From: Igneacidithiobacillus copahuensis
Lineage (GTDB): Bacteria > Pseudomonadota > Gammaproteobacteria > Acidithiobacillales > Acidithiobacillaceae
DNA length: 64,000 nucleotides
Direction: 5' to 3'
Assembly: GCF_018854015.1 (NCBI RefSeq)
Contig: NZ_JAAXYO010000066.1
Coordinates: forward strand, 22,089-86,088
Numbering within the stretch: the first letter of the stretch is position 1; each line of letters starts with the position of its first letter. Under the pieces are notes generated by a model that saw nothing but the letters and a program-made list of their open reading frames with translations, was not told the DNA's origin and searched no databases. This document shows positions 45,822 through 54,255 of this stretch, one piece after another. The position numbers were made by a program, and so were the translations under genes.

Positions 45822-47145
45822 TTCGACGCTGTGGGCGCCGATCGCCGTTGCCATTGCCGCCCTCCTGGCCTTTTTCTTCGATCTGCATCCGCGCCTCGGC
45901 CGTCTTGCCCCGTACTGGGGCGTGCTGGGTAGCCTCGGCGCCACTGCCTTGGTATTGCATGGCCGCCTCGACTTGGGCCAGGGCTTTTATTGGGACAGTA
46001 GCGCCACGATCCTCGGCACCTATCTGGGCCTGGCCAGTGCCGTGCTCTTTCTGCTCCTGGCCCGTCATCCTTTGCTGCAACGCATGCCCGGGGCCTTTAC
46101 CGGACTTTGCCTGAGTGTGCTGCTGGGAGCGCTCCTGTTGGTGGGCAGTGATGAGCTGATCGGTCTGTTCATCGGCCTGGAGTTGCAGGTCCTGCCGTTC
46201 TTTGCGCTCTTTGTCTGGCCCGGCTCTTCGTCCCGCGCCCTTGAGGCCGCGATGAAATATGCCTTGCTGGCAGCCCTCGCCTCGGCCCTCTTTGCCCTGG
46301 GTATCGCCCTGATCTACCTGGGGAATGGTGACCTCGCCCTGAATCCACCGCTGGGGCCGATCAACGGCACCTTCGCCGCGCGCCTGGGCTTTATCCTGCT
46401 GCTCGCCGCCCTCGGCTTTGAGCTGGCGGTCGCCCCCTTTCATGCCTGGGTGGCGGATATCTATGCCGGAGCGCCAACCCCGGCGGTGCTGTACCTGGGG
46501 GCGGTGGGCAAGGTCGCCATCATGGGAGTGCTGATCAATCTGGCCGGGGTCTCTGGCACCTGGCTCCTGCCCTATCTGGCCCTGGCGGTGCTCAGCATGG
46601 TCATCGGCAACCTGCTTGCCTGGCGCACCTCGTCTTTCCGTCGCCTGCTCGGCTACTCGGCGGTTGCGCACGCCGGTTATTTTTTCGCTGCCCTCGCCGC
46701 TGGCCCCTTGGGCCTGATCATCGCCACCTTCTACGCCGTGGTCTACGGTCTGATGCATATGGGAATTTTTGGCCCTTTGCTCAGCCTGCCTGAGGGAACT
46801 GACGAAATTCCCTGGCGTCACCTGCGCCAGCAGGCACCGCTGGCCGCAGGACTGCTCGCCGTGAGCCTGTTGTCCCTTGCCGGGATGCCACCGACCCTGG
46901 GCTTTTTTGTGAAACTTGGCGTCCTGGTAGCCGATATCCACGCCCAGGTCTGGGGTCTTGCCATCGTGCTCATCCTGGGCAGCGCCCTGTCCTTCGCCTA
47001 CTACCTGCCCAGTCTCTGGCGTCACCCGCACGAGCAACGCAGTCTGGCGCTCTGGCAACCTGCCATCCTGCGCTTGTATGCCGCTGCGGGAATGCTGCTG
47101 CTCGGTCTCGGCTGGCTCCTGTTTCCGCTGTTCCTGGGACAATAA
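45811..47145 (+). CDS. nuoN: NADH-quinone oxidoreductase subunit N
   Basis: NuoN is the antiporter-like subunit next to NuoK. From ATG 45811 it has 444 residues with about 14 helices; a GTG at 45805 is also possible. GLELQVLPFFALFV, GFELAVAPFHAWVADIYAGA and GYSAVAHAGYFFAAL are typical, and AGMPPTLGFFVKLGVLVA closes the core. It overlaps nuoM by 11 bases and ends the nuo operon; no clear terminator follows, only a CCCGG/CCGGG hairpin without a T run. Confidence 0.95.
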   Translation: MVISSTLWAPIAVAIAALLAFFFDLHPRLGRLAPYWGVLGSLGATALVLHGRLDLGQGFYWDSSATILGTYLGLASAVLFLLLARHPLLQRMPGAFTGLCLSVLLGALLLVGSDELIGLFIGLELQVLPFFALFVWPGSSSRALEAAMKYALLAALASALFALGIALIYLGNGDLALNPPLGPINGTFAARLGFILLLAALGFELAVAPFHAWVADIYAGAPTPAVLYLGAVGKVAIMGVLINLAGVSGTWLLPYLALAVLSMVIGNLLAWRTSSFRRLLGYSAVAHAGYFFAALAAGPLGLIIATFYAVVYGLMHMGIFGPLLSLPEGTDEIPWRHLRQQAPLAAGLLAVSLLSLAGMPPTLGFFVKLGVLVADIHAQVWGLAIVLILGSALSFAYYLPSLWRHPHEQRSLALWQPAILRLYAAAGMLLLGLGWLLFPLFLGQ

Positions 47146-47150
47146 CCCGG

Positions 47151-47179
47151 TTGGCAGCGCCGGGCAGATACTGCATAGT
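47151..47179 (+). promoter_or_regulatory. Predicted promoter upstream of the GT-C glycosyltransferase gene
   Basis: TTGGCA (47151-47156), a 17-base spacer and CATAGT (47174-47179) lie just after nuoN. It suggests that the next gene can be transcribed independently of nuo. Confidence 0.4.
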
Positions 47180-47224
47180 CGCATACTTTCCCATGCTGGA
47201 AGCCGAGAAAGCCTGTACACCCGG

Positions 47225-48424
47225 ATGAAGATCCCGAAGCTCTCGACCTATCGCGACCTCCTTCCCCGTTTACGCGTCAACTTCGTCACCGCTTTGCTGA
47301 TCTGGTTCGGGGTGTTCTGCGGCTATTATTTTTTCAGCCGCGGTCTCGATCCGGTGCCCGGGCCGCTGGCGGCGAGCCTCGTCAACTGGGATGCCAAGTG
47401 GTATCTGGATATTGCGCAGCATGGATACCAATACGTGCCGGGCTCGCCGGTCGGGCAGAACATCGTGTTTTTCCCCCTGTACTCCCTGATCCTGGCGCTG
47501 CTCGGCAAGATCCTGCCCTTTTTCGCGCTGGCCAATATCGGCATTTGGCTGGCGGCGGGAAGCGGAGTCCTGTCGATCTTCCTCTTCCATCGCTTCGCCC
47601 GCGAGAATCTGGCAGAGCCTGCAGCCAATGCTGCCACCTGGTTCTACGCCCTCTCTCCAGCGGCCTTTTTCTTTGCCAGCGATTATCCCACGGGCCTGAT
47701 GAATGTCTTGGCACTCCTGGCACTGCTTACCTGGCACAGGGAAAGACCAGCTCTGACTGCCTTCTGGCTGGGCCTAGGCAGCGCCAGCGGCCCGCTGATG
47801 GTGTTCTTTGCCTTTGCCCTTTGGTCGATATTGGCCTGGCAGCGTTGGCAAGAACGGTCCTGGCGGAGCTTGGGGGGGTCAGTGCTCCTGGGGTTCTTTG
47901 CCAGCAGCGGGCTCATAGCCTTCATCGTATATCAGTATGTGACTTTTTCTGCGCCACTCGCCTTCATCCATGGCCACGCTTCGTACCTGGGTGAACTATC
48001 GCCGCTGCAAAAGCTCACCAACATTGTTCACCTGTACCCCTTCTCTGGCGCCGACTACACACCTCTCTGGCAGGCACTGGCAGGGGAAGTCACCGCCCTC
48101 AATCCGGCGCGTTCGGTATATTTTTTGATGAATGTGGTCGTCCTCGCCGGCAATCTGCTTGCACTGCTCTACTTCGTCTGGCGCCGCGTCTGGGCCTGGG
48201 CCTGGATTGCTCTGGTGCTGGTCGGTGCCTACCTGTGGTTCCAGGGGGCATCCCAGGGACCGGTTTCCACATACCGGCTCTTGTATCTGAATTTGCCGCT
48301 CTTTTTACTCGGTGGCCAGCTCTGGCAATGGCGTCCCCGCTGGGGCTATGTCGCCCTGACCCTCAGTGCCGCTGCGCTCTTTTTGCAGTCTGCTTTTTTC
48401 GCTTCCGGTCATTGGGCGTTTTGA
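47225..48424 (+). CDS. PIG-V-like GT-C mannosyltransferase-family membrane protein
   Basis: The 399-residue protein has about ten hydrophobic segments. The first periplasmic loop is LVNWDAKWYLDIAQHGYQY, the acidic pattern (WDxxWY...A..GY) that defines PIG-V and related lipid-linked GT-C glycosyltransferases. Further PIG-V-like features are FFPLYSLILALLG and YALSPAAFFFASDYP. In eukaryotes PIG-V adds the second mannose of GPI anchors; bacterial homologs use polyprenyl-phosphate sugars on unknown acceptors. The ribosome-binding site is poor. It is not a complex I component despite its position. Confidence 0.75.
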   Translation: MKIPKLSTYRDLLPRLRVNFVTALLIWFGVFCGYYFFSRGLDPVPGPLAASLVNWDAKWYLDIAQHGYQYVPGSPVGQNIVFFPLYSLILALLGKILPFFALANIGIWLAAGSGVLSIFLFHRFARENLAEPAANAATWFYALSPAAFFFASDYPTGLMNVLALLALLTWHRERPALTAFWLGLGSASGPLMVFFAFALWSILAWQRWQERSWRSLGGSVLLGFFASSGLIAFIVYQYVTFSAPLAFIHGHASYLGELSPLQKLTNIVHLYPFSGADYTPLWQALAGEVTALNPARSVYFLMNVVVLAGNLLALLYFVWRRVWAWAWIALVLVGAYLWFQGASQGPVSTYRLLYLNLPLFLLGGQLWQWRPRWGYVALTLSAAALFLQSAFFASGHWAF

Positions 48425-48724
48425 GAGGGGATGAGGGCTCCGAATATGCTTCAGACTGATCTAGGAGACAGCCGCGTCCACATTCCGGTTGGCCTGCTCC
48501 TGCCATAGCCGCGCTGGCTGAGCTGTTCATCCACAAAGGGCTAAAGTGTTTCCGGGAGAGATGTTCATCATGCTCATAGCCCGTCTATGGCTTCCTTGGC
48601 AAGATTCGAATTCCAGTATGACTCCCTTCATGCGCAAGCCATACATTATTTCTATAGGATAATAGACAGGCTGACGAGCACGCAGCAGCCTTACAGTGGC
48701 ATGCAAGCCACACCTTCCGCGAAA

Positions 48725-48753
48725 TTGACAAATCTTCCGCTCTCGCCTAGCTT
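48725..48753 (+). promoter_or_regulatory. Predicted promoter of the hyf-like operon
   Basis: A perfect -35 TTGACA (48725-48730) is followed after 17 bases by TAGCTT (48748-48753) and an AT-rich ATAAAAAAA stretch. The leader to hyfC would be about 105 bases and contains the hairpin at 48805-48836. Confidence 0.45.
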
Positions 48754-48804
48754 ATAAAAAAAGGCGATGAAGTCCGCCTCGAACCGCCCCCGTGGCTAAT
48801 GACT

Positions 48805-48836
48805 TCTACCACATCCCCGCAAAACGGGGTGGTAGA
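48805..48836 (+). other. Bulged hairpin in the hyf leader (attenuator-like, or remnant element end)
   Basis: TCTACCAC + ATC + CCCG on the left pairs with CGGGGTGGTAGA on the right around a CAAAA loop: 12 base pairs with a 3-base bulge. It is followed by a modest T-rich stretch (TTGTCTTTTG). It could stop or pause transcription ahead of hyfC. The shape also resembles the subterminal palindromes of IS200/IS605-type elements, but no transposase is near. Confidence 0.5.
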
Positions 48837-48866
48837 TTGTCTTTTGTAGGCAGGGGGAGGTGCTCA

Positions 48867-49805
48867 TTGAAGGATATTGTCTTGCAGGTGGCGCAGGTCT
48901 TGACGGTCCTGTTGCTCTCGCCTCTCCTGCACGGATTCATCGCCAAGATGGAAGAGAAGGTCCAGCGCGGCCAAGGTCCCTCCATCTTCCAGCCCTATCG
49001 GGATCTCTGGAAGCTTTTCCATAAAACGCAGTTGGTGCCGGAAACGGCGACCTGGGTGTTCTTCTGGGCGCCGGTGGTGGCTTTCGTGGCGATGATGATC
49101 GTGCCCATGCTCATCCCGGTGCTGACCAATTTCCCCCTGCCCCTTTCCGATATGGGAGACATCCTCGGCGGTGGTCTGATCCTGACCTTGGGGAGCTTTT
49201 TCATCTTGCTCGCCGGGCTCGACACTGGCCAGCCCTTTGGCGGCCTGGGATCGAGCCGGGCCGTGATGCTGGGCATTCTGGCGGAGCCGACGTTGATCCT
49301 GGTCTTTGTCGGCATCACCTTTCTCGATCATTCGATGCTGCCCTTTGTCGCCAATCACCTGCTGGCACAGAACCCAGTAGCGTACTGGAGTCCGGCCCAC
49401 ATCTTTCTGGTCCTCGCCTTCATCATCCTGCTGACGGTTGAAACCGACCGTCTACCCATCCATTCCACCATCCCCTATGAAATCTACATGATCGACGAGG
49501 CGCGGATACTGGAATACTCCGGGCCGCTACTGGCGCTACTGAAGTGGGCGAGCTGGATGAAGCAGTTCATCCTCTACACCATCTTTCTGAATGTCTTTCT
49601 CTTCCCGTGGGGCCTGTCGGTCAGCGGGGACTTTGGCTCGGTATTGCTGGCCCTGCTGGTCATCCTGGCGAAATATGGCGCCGTGGGGCTGTTCATGGTG
49701 ATGGTGGATACGGTGCAGTCGCGCCTGCGTTTCTATCGCTATCAGGAGCCGCTGGCCCTGTCCTTTCTCTTTGCCGTACTCGCCATTGTGGCGGACCAAC
49801 TCTAG
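48867..49805 (+). CDS. hyfC: Hydrogenase-4-like membrane subunit HyfC (NuoH homolog)
   Basis: HyfC anchors the peripheral arm of group 4 hydrogenase-type complexes to the membrane. The TTG at 48867 is chosen because GGGGGAGGT ends 5 bases before it; upstream codons have no such signal. The 312-residue protein has eight or so helices, KVQRGQGPSIFQPYRDLWKL after helix 1, TVETDRLPIHSTIPYEIYMI and EARILEYSGPLLALLKWASW, all HyfC/HycD signatures. It begins a six-gene unit C-E-F-G-HI-B. Confidence 0.92.
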   Translation: MKDIVLQVAQVLTVLLLSPLLHGFIAKMEEKVQRGQGPSIFQPYRDLWKLFHKTQLVPETATWVFFWAPVVAFVAMMIVPMLIPVLTNFPLPLSDMGDILGGGLILTLGSFFILLAGLDTGQPFGGLGSSRAVMLGILAEPTLILVFVGITFLDHSMLPFVANHLLAQNPVAYWSPAHIFLVLAFIILLTVETDRLPIHSTIPYEIYMIDEARILEYSGPLLALLKWASWMKQFILYTIFLNVFLFPWGLSVSGDFGSVLLALLVILAKYGAVGLFMVMVDTVQSRLRFYRYQEPLALSFLFAVLAIVADQL

Positions 49806-49814
49806 GAGCCTGCC

Positions 49815-50495
49815 ATGCTGATCTTCCATCTGGGCCCCCTGGCAACGTCGCTGTTCAGCCTGCTCGCCATCCTCGCCCTGGTGCTGTCTTTCGTGATGCT
49901 CGGTTCGCACTGGCTGAAAAATCATGTCTATGCCTTTGCCGCCGAGTCCTGGGTGATCGCCGCTATCTCGGCCTCCATCGGCTATTACGGGCACTACCCG
50001 GAGCTCTACATCATCGCTGTCCTGTCGGCGCTCTTTCGCGGCAGTCTCCTGCCCTATCTGGTCTTGCGCCTGGTGAAGCGCCTGAACATCAATCGCGAAT
50101 TCACGCCCTTGCTCAAGCCCTCGTCGAGCATGCTCTTGGGGGCAGCTTTGGTGATTTTTTCTTATGAGGTGGCGCGGAAGCTGGGCGTTTCCCTGCATCT
50201 CACCGACAACATCGCGGTACTGGCGCTCACCTGCATGTTCAGCCTGAAATTGATCGGCTTTTTGATGATGATTCTGCGCTCCGAGGCCATCAGTCACATT
50301 CTCGGTCTACTGGTCATCGAAAATGGTATTTTCCTCGGCTCGCAGATCATTGTTCCTGGCATGCCGGCACTGCTGGAGCTGGTCATCATTTTCGATCTGG
50401 TCACTACCGTCATGGCCTTTGGCATGCTGGTCCGCTTCCTGCAAAGTCACGCCGGGACCACCAGCAGCCGCGGCCTGCAGAAACTGGTGGGCTGA
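49815..50495 (+). CDS. hyfE: Hydrogenase-4-like membrane subunit HyfE (NuoK-like)
   Basis: The 226-residue protein has six or seven helices. The first half resembles HyfE proper (FVMLGSHWLKNHVYAFAAES) and the second half is NuoK-like (SEAISHILGLLVIENGIFLG), with an acidic residue in the second NuoK-like helix. HyfE probably forms part of the proton path between HyfC and the antiporter-like subunits. The ATG follows hyfC by 9 bases. Confidence 0.88.
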   Translation: MLIFHLGPLATSLFSLLAILALVLSFVMLGSHWLKNHVYAFAAESWVIAAISASIGYYGHYPELYIIAVLSALFRGSLLPYLVLRLVKRLNINREFTPLLKPSSSMLLGAALVIFSYEVARKLGVSLHLTDNIAVLALTCMFSLKLIGFLMMILRSEAISHILGLLVIENGIFLGSQIIVPGMPALLELVIIFDLVTTVMAFGMLVRFLQSHAGTTSSRGLQKLVG

Positions 50496-50497
50496 GC

Positions 50498-51961
50498 ATG
50501 GTTAACTTCAACGCCCTGATCGCCGCCTTGTGGATCGTGCCATCGCTGGCGATTGTTGCCATGCTCGCCATTCGCCGTCCTGCCTGGGGAGAGTTCCTCA
50601 ATCTGGCCAGCGCCCTGGTGGTATTCGGCCTGACCCTGACAATTCTGGTCGCCGCCCCGAATCACGAGGTAGTCACCGCCAAGCAGTATATCCTCATCAC
50701 GCCACTGGGGGCCTGGGTGCTCTTCTGCGTTGGCGTCGTCTATCTCCTGGCCTCGATCTACGCCATCGGCTACATGCGCCTGCTACCGGAGGAAAGGCCG
50801 CGTCTGCACAAATTTTACGCGCTGCAGGCAGGTTTCGCCCTGACCATGCTGATCGCGCCATTGATGAACAACCCGGGCATTTTCTGGATCGCCATCGATT
50901 TCACGACCATCGTCAGCGCCTTTCTGGTGGGTTTCGAACGCGAAGCGGAGTGCATCGAGGCGGCCTGGAAATATCTGATCGTGGTCTCCGCGGGTCTGGC
51001 CCTGGCCCTGCTCGGTATCATCCTCTTTTATTGGGGCGGGACCTTTACCCTCGGACCTACCTATGCCCTCACCTGGGAGAACCTGCGCCTGACGGCTCCA
51101 AAGGTGCCAGAAGCGCTGCTGTTTTTCTCGTTTCTGCTCACCCTCGTCGGTTTTGGAACGAAAGTGGGTCTCGCGCCGATGCATACCTGGCTGCCCGATG
51201 CCCACAGCGAAGGTCCGGCCCCCGGCTCGGCGATGCTTTCTGGCGCGCTGCTCAATATTGCCCTGCTCGGCATTTATCGTTTCCTTTCCATCGTCGACGC
51301 CGGGGGATACAGCCTTATGGGCCACACGGCGCTGCTGGTACTGGGGGTCATCTCTCTGGCAGTAGCAGGGCTCTTCATCGTGCGCCAGGATGGCGCCAAG
51401 CGCATGTTCGCCTATTCCTCCCTGGAGCACATGGGCGTGTTGGCCATGGGCTTTGGCTTTGGCGGGCCGATCGCCTTCGCCGGGGCCATGTACCACATGA
51501 TCAACCACTCACTGACCAAATCCCTCATGTTCTTCGGTGCCGGCAACATGATGCGCGCTTACGAAACCAAGTCGATGAGCCAGATGCGCCGGGTTCTGCG
51601 TTACTATCCCTTTTCCGGCGGCGTCTGGCTGCTGGGGGCAGTGGCGATTACCGGGGCGCCGCCCTTTGGTCTCTTTTTGTCGGAGATCACCATTCTGCGT
51701 GGCGGCATCCTGAGCGCTAACCCTTGGGCCGTATGGGTGATGGCAGTGTTGCTGATCCTGATCTTTACCGCCTTCCTGAATCACTTTCGGCGCATGATCT
51801 GGGGACCAGAGCCAGAATCCGGCAAGGAACCGACCCTCAAGTTATCGTTGTGGAACATCCTGCCCATGCTGCTGGCCTTCGTGCCCATACTGGTGCTTGG
51901 CCTGTGGTGGCCCGATGGCCTCTGGAACTTCTTTCAACATGCCTTTGCGGTGGCGCCATGA
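50498..51961 (+). CDS. hyfF: Hydrogenase-4-like antiporter subunit HyfF (NuoN/NuoL-like)
   Basis: The 487-residue protein has about 14 helices and the antiporter core of complex I and Mrp: GFGTKVGLAPMHTWLPDAHS with the conserved lysine, AMLSGALLNIALLGIYRFL, AYSSLEHMGVLAMGFGFG and MINHSLTKSLMFFGAGNM. In group 4 hydrogenases HyfF pumps or exchanges ions. It starts 3 bases after the hyfE stop. Confidence 0.92.
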   Translation: MVNFNALIAALWIVPSLAIVAMLAIRRPAWGEFLNLASALVVFGLTLTILVAAPNHEVVTAKQYILITPLGAWVLFCVGVVYLLASIYAIGYMRLLPEERPRLHKFYALQAGFALTMLIAPLMNNPGIFWIAIDFTTIVSAFLVGFEREAECIEAAWKYLIVVSAGLALALLGIILFYWGGTFTLGPTYALTWENLRLTAPKVPEALLFFSFLLTLVGFGTKVGLAPMHTWLPDAHSEGPAPGSAMLSGALLNIALLGIYRFLSIVDAGGYSLMGHTALLVLGVISLAVAGLFIVRQDGAKRMFAYSSLEHMGVLAMGFGFGGPIAFAGAMYHMINHSLTKSLMFFGAGNMMRAYETKSMSQMRRVLRYYPFSGGVWLLGAVAITGAPPFGLFLSEITILRGGILSANPWAVWVMAVLLILIFTAFLNHFRRMIWGPEPESGKEPTLKLSLWNILPMLLAFVPILVLGLWWPDGLWNFFQHAFAVAP

Positions 51962-53454
51962 GTACGTCTCCCTTCAACCCTCAACTCGAAGTCCACGAGA
52001 TCACGGCTGACGCCCTCGAAAGCCGTGCGCAGGACTGTCTGCAGCAAGGCATGCGCTTCCTCATGGCCTGGCATGACTGGGAAGAGGACGATGTCTGTGT
52101 CTTGCGCTATCTGCTCAGCCGTCCGGAGAACCCACAGTTTCTACTCTTGGAGCTGCGTGCCTCACGACAGATCCCTTCCCTGGCGAAGCTGGTCCCGCTG
52201 CTCGGCTGGTACGAGCGGGAGATGCAGGAACTGGGTGGAGTGGAGTTCCTGGACCACCCCGAACCCTATCCCTTGGTGATTCACGAGGGCTACCAGCTCG
52301 CCGCAGCCCCCCTTGGCCCGCAATACAGCGGTGAAAGCATCGCCGGCGCCTATGCCCCCCCAACCATGCCCGAGGTTGCCAACGATCAGGTGCAGGACCT
52401 CTATTGGGGGCCGGTGCGGGCGGATTTCGTGGAGACGGGAGAATTTCATTTCTCGTACATCGGCGAAGCGATCCTCCATTATCACCCGCGCCTCTTTTAC
52501 AAGCATCGGGGCCTGGAAAAGCGCTTTCAGGGCATGTCCGCGGAGTCGGCCGTGTTCCTCGCCGAGCGCGTATCTGGCGTGGGCAGCGCCTGCCATGCCT
52601 TGGCCTACTGCCAGGCTGTCGAGGCAGCCTGGGGCATCGAAGTGCCGTGGCGGGCACAGTTGCTGCGGGTGATCATCGTGGAGCTCGAGCGTCTTTACAA
52701 CCATCTCCATTTCTTCGGGCTGCTCGCCAAAACCACGACGCTCAAAGTCGGCTCGGCCACCGGTCTGCTTCTCGAAGAGCGGGTCAAACAGCTGAACGGC
52801 AAGCTCACCGGCTCCCGTTTCCTGCGTGGGCTGCTCTGCGTAGGCGGATTGCGCCGCGATCTCGCTGCCGAGCATCTGGCCGGCAATCTGGAGAGCTTCA
52901 TTTACGAAGCCGATGCCTATCTGCAAGACCTTCACGATACTGCCACTCACCTCGATCGCCTCATGGGTACGGGGGTGCTGCCCAAGCAAGCCGCCTTCGA
53001 TCAGGGAGCGACCGGCCCGGTAGCGCGCGCCTCCGGTCTCGATCGAGATCTGCGCCGTGATCATCCCTATGCGGCCTACCCCAAACTGCGCTTCAACGTG
53101 CCGGTGCGCGAAAAAGGCGATGCCATGGCCCGTGCCGAGGTACGCGCCGAATCGTTGCGTGAGGCGTTGGCACTGATCGTGCAGGCATCAGGCCGCCTCA
53201 AACCGGGGCCGGTGCGCGCCGACTTCGCCATCCCCGACGGCGAGCAGGCGGGGCTTGGTTGGGCAGAAAGCCCGCGCGGTTCCCTGTTGTATGCCGTGCG
53301 TATCCGTGCGGGGAAACTACAGCGGGTGAAGATCAAGTCGCCATCGTTTTCCAACTGGCGGGTCTTTCCCCTCACCGTACACGACACCAACCTGATGGAC
53401 TATGCCATCAATGAGGCCAGTTTTGGTTTGACCATTGCTGGTTGCGATCGCTAG
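51958..53454 (+). CDS. hyfG: HyfG-like large subunit lacking the [NiFe] cysteine ligands
   Basis: The 498-residue protein combines an N-terminal NuoC-like domain (to about residue 120; LVPLLGWYEREMQELGGVEF) with a NuoD/hydrogenase-large-subunit-like domain. Real hydrogenases have RxCGxC near the middle and DPCxxC at the C terminus. Here the first reads RVSGVG (204-209) and the last residues read GLTIAGCDR, so all four cysteines that bind nickel and iron are gone. The protein should therefore resemble complex I NuoCD in function and not make or use H2. ATGA overlap with hyfF. Confidence 0.9.
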   Translation: MSTSPFNPQLEVHEITADALESRAQDCLQQGMRFLMAWHDWEEDDVCVLRYLLSRPENPQFLLLELRASRQIPSLAKLVPLLGWYEREMQELGGVEFLDHPEPYPLVIHEGYQLAAAPLGPQYSGESIAGAYAPPTMPEVANDQVQDLYWGPVRADFVETGEFHFSYIGEAILHYHPRLFYKHRGLEKRFQGMSAESAVFLAERVSGVGSACHALAYCQAVEAAWGIEVPWRAQLLRVIIVELERLYNHLHFFGLLAKTTTLKVGSATGLLLEERVKQLNGKLTGSRFLRGLLCVGGLRRDLAAEHLAGNLESFIYEADAYLQDLHDTATHLDRLMGTGVLPKQAAFDQGATGPVARASGLDRDLRRDHPYAAYPKLRFNVPVREKGDAMARAEVRAESLREALALIVQASGRLKPGPVRADFAIPDGEQAGLGWAESPRGSLLYAVRIRAGKLQRVKIKSPSFSNWRVFPLTVHDTNLMDYAINEASFGLTIAGCDR

Positions 53455-53463
53455 GGGGACGAG

Positions 53464-54255
53464 ATGCCATTCTGGACCTGGACAGGAATCAAGAACGGTG
53501 TTGCCAGCACCCAATGGCCAGCCCGTGGGCCAGACGGTCAGGAGGGAGTGCTGGGGATGCCCCGCTGGCAACCCGAGCGCTGCGCGTCGGACTGTCAGTC
53601 CTGCGCCGATGCCTGCCCAACGGCGGCCATTCACCGCGAAGGCGACGGCATGGGCGTGGATTACGGGCGCTGCATCGTCTGCCAGGCCTGTGTCGAGGCT
53701 TGCCCAGAGGAGGCGATGCTGCCCTCGGGGGACTGGGCCTTTGCCGTGCGTGAGCGCCAGGACCTGCACTGGCAGGCGGCGCTAAACAGCCCTGCCGCCA
53801 AGGACTTGCAAAAAAAAGTCGCGCGCAGCCTGCGGCGCAGCCTGCACATCAAGCACGTGGATGCCGGCTCCTGCAATGGCTGTGAGTCGGAAATCAGCGC
53901 CCTCGACAATCCTTTTTATAACCTGCATCGCCTGGGGATCTTCTTCACCCCCTCACCCCGCTTTGCCGATCTGCTGCTGGTAACCGGACCGGTGACCGCC
54001 CCCATGCGTGACCCCCTGCTGGCCACCTGGGAGGCCATGCCGGAGCCTCGCATGGTACTTGCCGTCGGCACCTGTGCGGTCTCCGGGGCACCCATGGATG
54101 CTGGCTATGCCGGCGGGCATGGTCTGGACGGCGTGCTGTCAGTGGACGTCTGGTTGCCTGGCTGCCCGCCCAATCCGGCGGCCCTCATCCATGCCCTGCT
54201 CCTGCTCCTGGAGCGGCAGCCACAGTGGGTGGAAGGAGGTCATTATGTTGACTAG
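53464..54255 (+). CDS. Fused HyfH-HyfI iron-sulfur subunit
   Basis: The 263-residue protein has two parts. Residues 36-85 form a ferredoxin domain (HyfH/NuoI-like) with CASDCQSCADACP (Cys40, 44, 47, 51) and CIVCQACVEACP (Cys70, 73, 76, 80). Residues about 125-263 form a NuoB/HyfI domain with GSCNGCESEI (Cys137, 140), GTCAVSGA and PGCPPNPAALI, giving a complete N2-type cluster site. In E. coli the two parts are separate genes. GGGGACGAG precedes the ATG. An electron path to a quinone or other acceptor is thus intact. Confidence 0.9.
   Translation: MPFWTWTGIKNGVASTQWPARGPDGQEGVLGMPRWQPERCASDCQSCADACPTAAIHREGDGMGVDYGRCIVCQACVEACPEEAMLPSGDWAFAVRERQDLHWQAALNSPAAKDLQKKVARSLRRSLHIKHVDAGSCNGCESEISALDNPFYNLHRLGIFFTPSPRFADLLLVTGPVTAPMRDPLLATWEAMPEPRMVLAVGTCAVSGAPMDAGYAGGHGLDGVLSVDVWLPGCPPNPAALIHALLLLLERQPQWVEGGHYVD

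Larger units (their letters stand above)
48425..48866 (+). other. 442-base intergenic region before the hyf-like cluster
   Basis: No credible gene. It contains a short dyad GTGGC-ATGCAA-GCCAC (48696-48711), a predicted promoter (48725-48753) and a strong hairpin (48805-48836), both described separately. Base composition is lower in GC than the flanks. No protein remnant could be recognised in any frame. Confidence 0.6.

Noticed and set aside
45754..47220. 488-codon minus-strand frame opposite nuoN, rich in Gln/Gly/Glu
   Set aside because: Low-complexity composition is the mirror of a hydrophobic membrane protein gene.
48692..48715. Possible sigma-54 promoter (TGGC...GC-like words) before the hyf cluster
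   Set aside because: The -12 TTGCA element and its spacing are absent; the words form a simple dyad.
50530..51720. 396-codon second plus-strand frame inside hyfF
   Set aside because: Out-of-frame shadow of hyfF with basic, repeat-like composition.
51958..53454. Annotation of the hyf cluster as an active [NiFe] hydrogenase
   Set aside because: None of the four nickel-iron cysteines is present in the large subunit.
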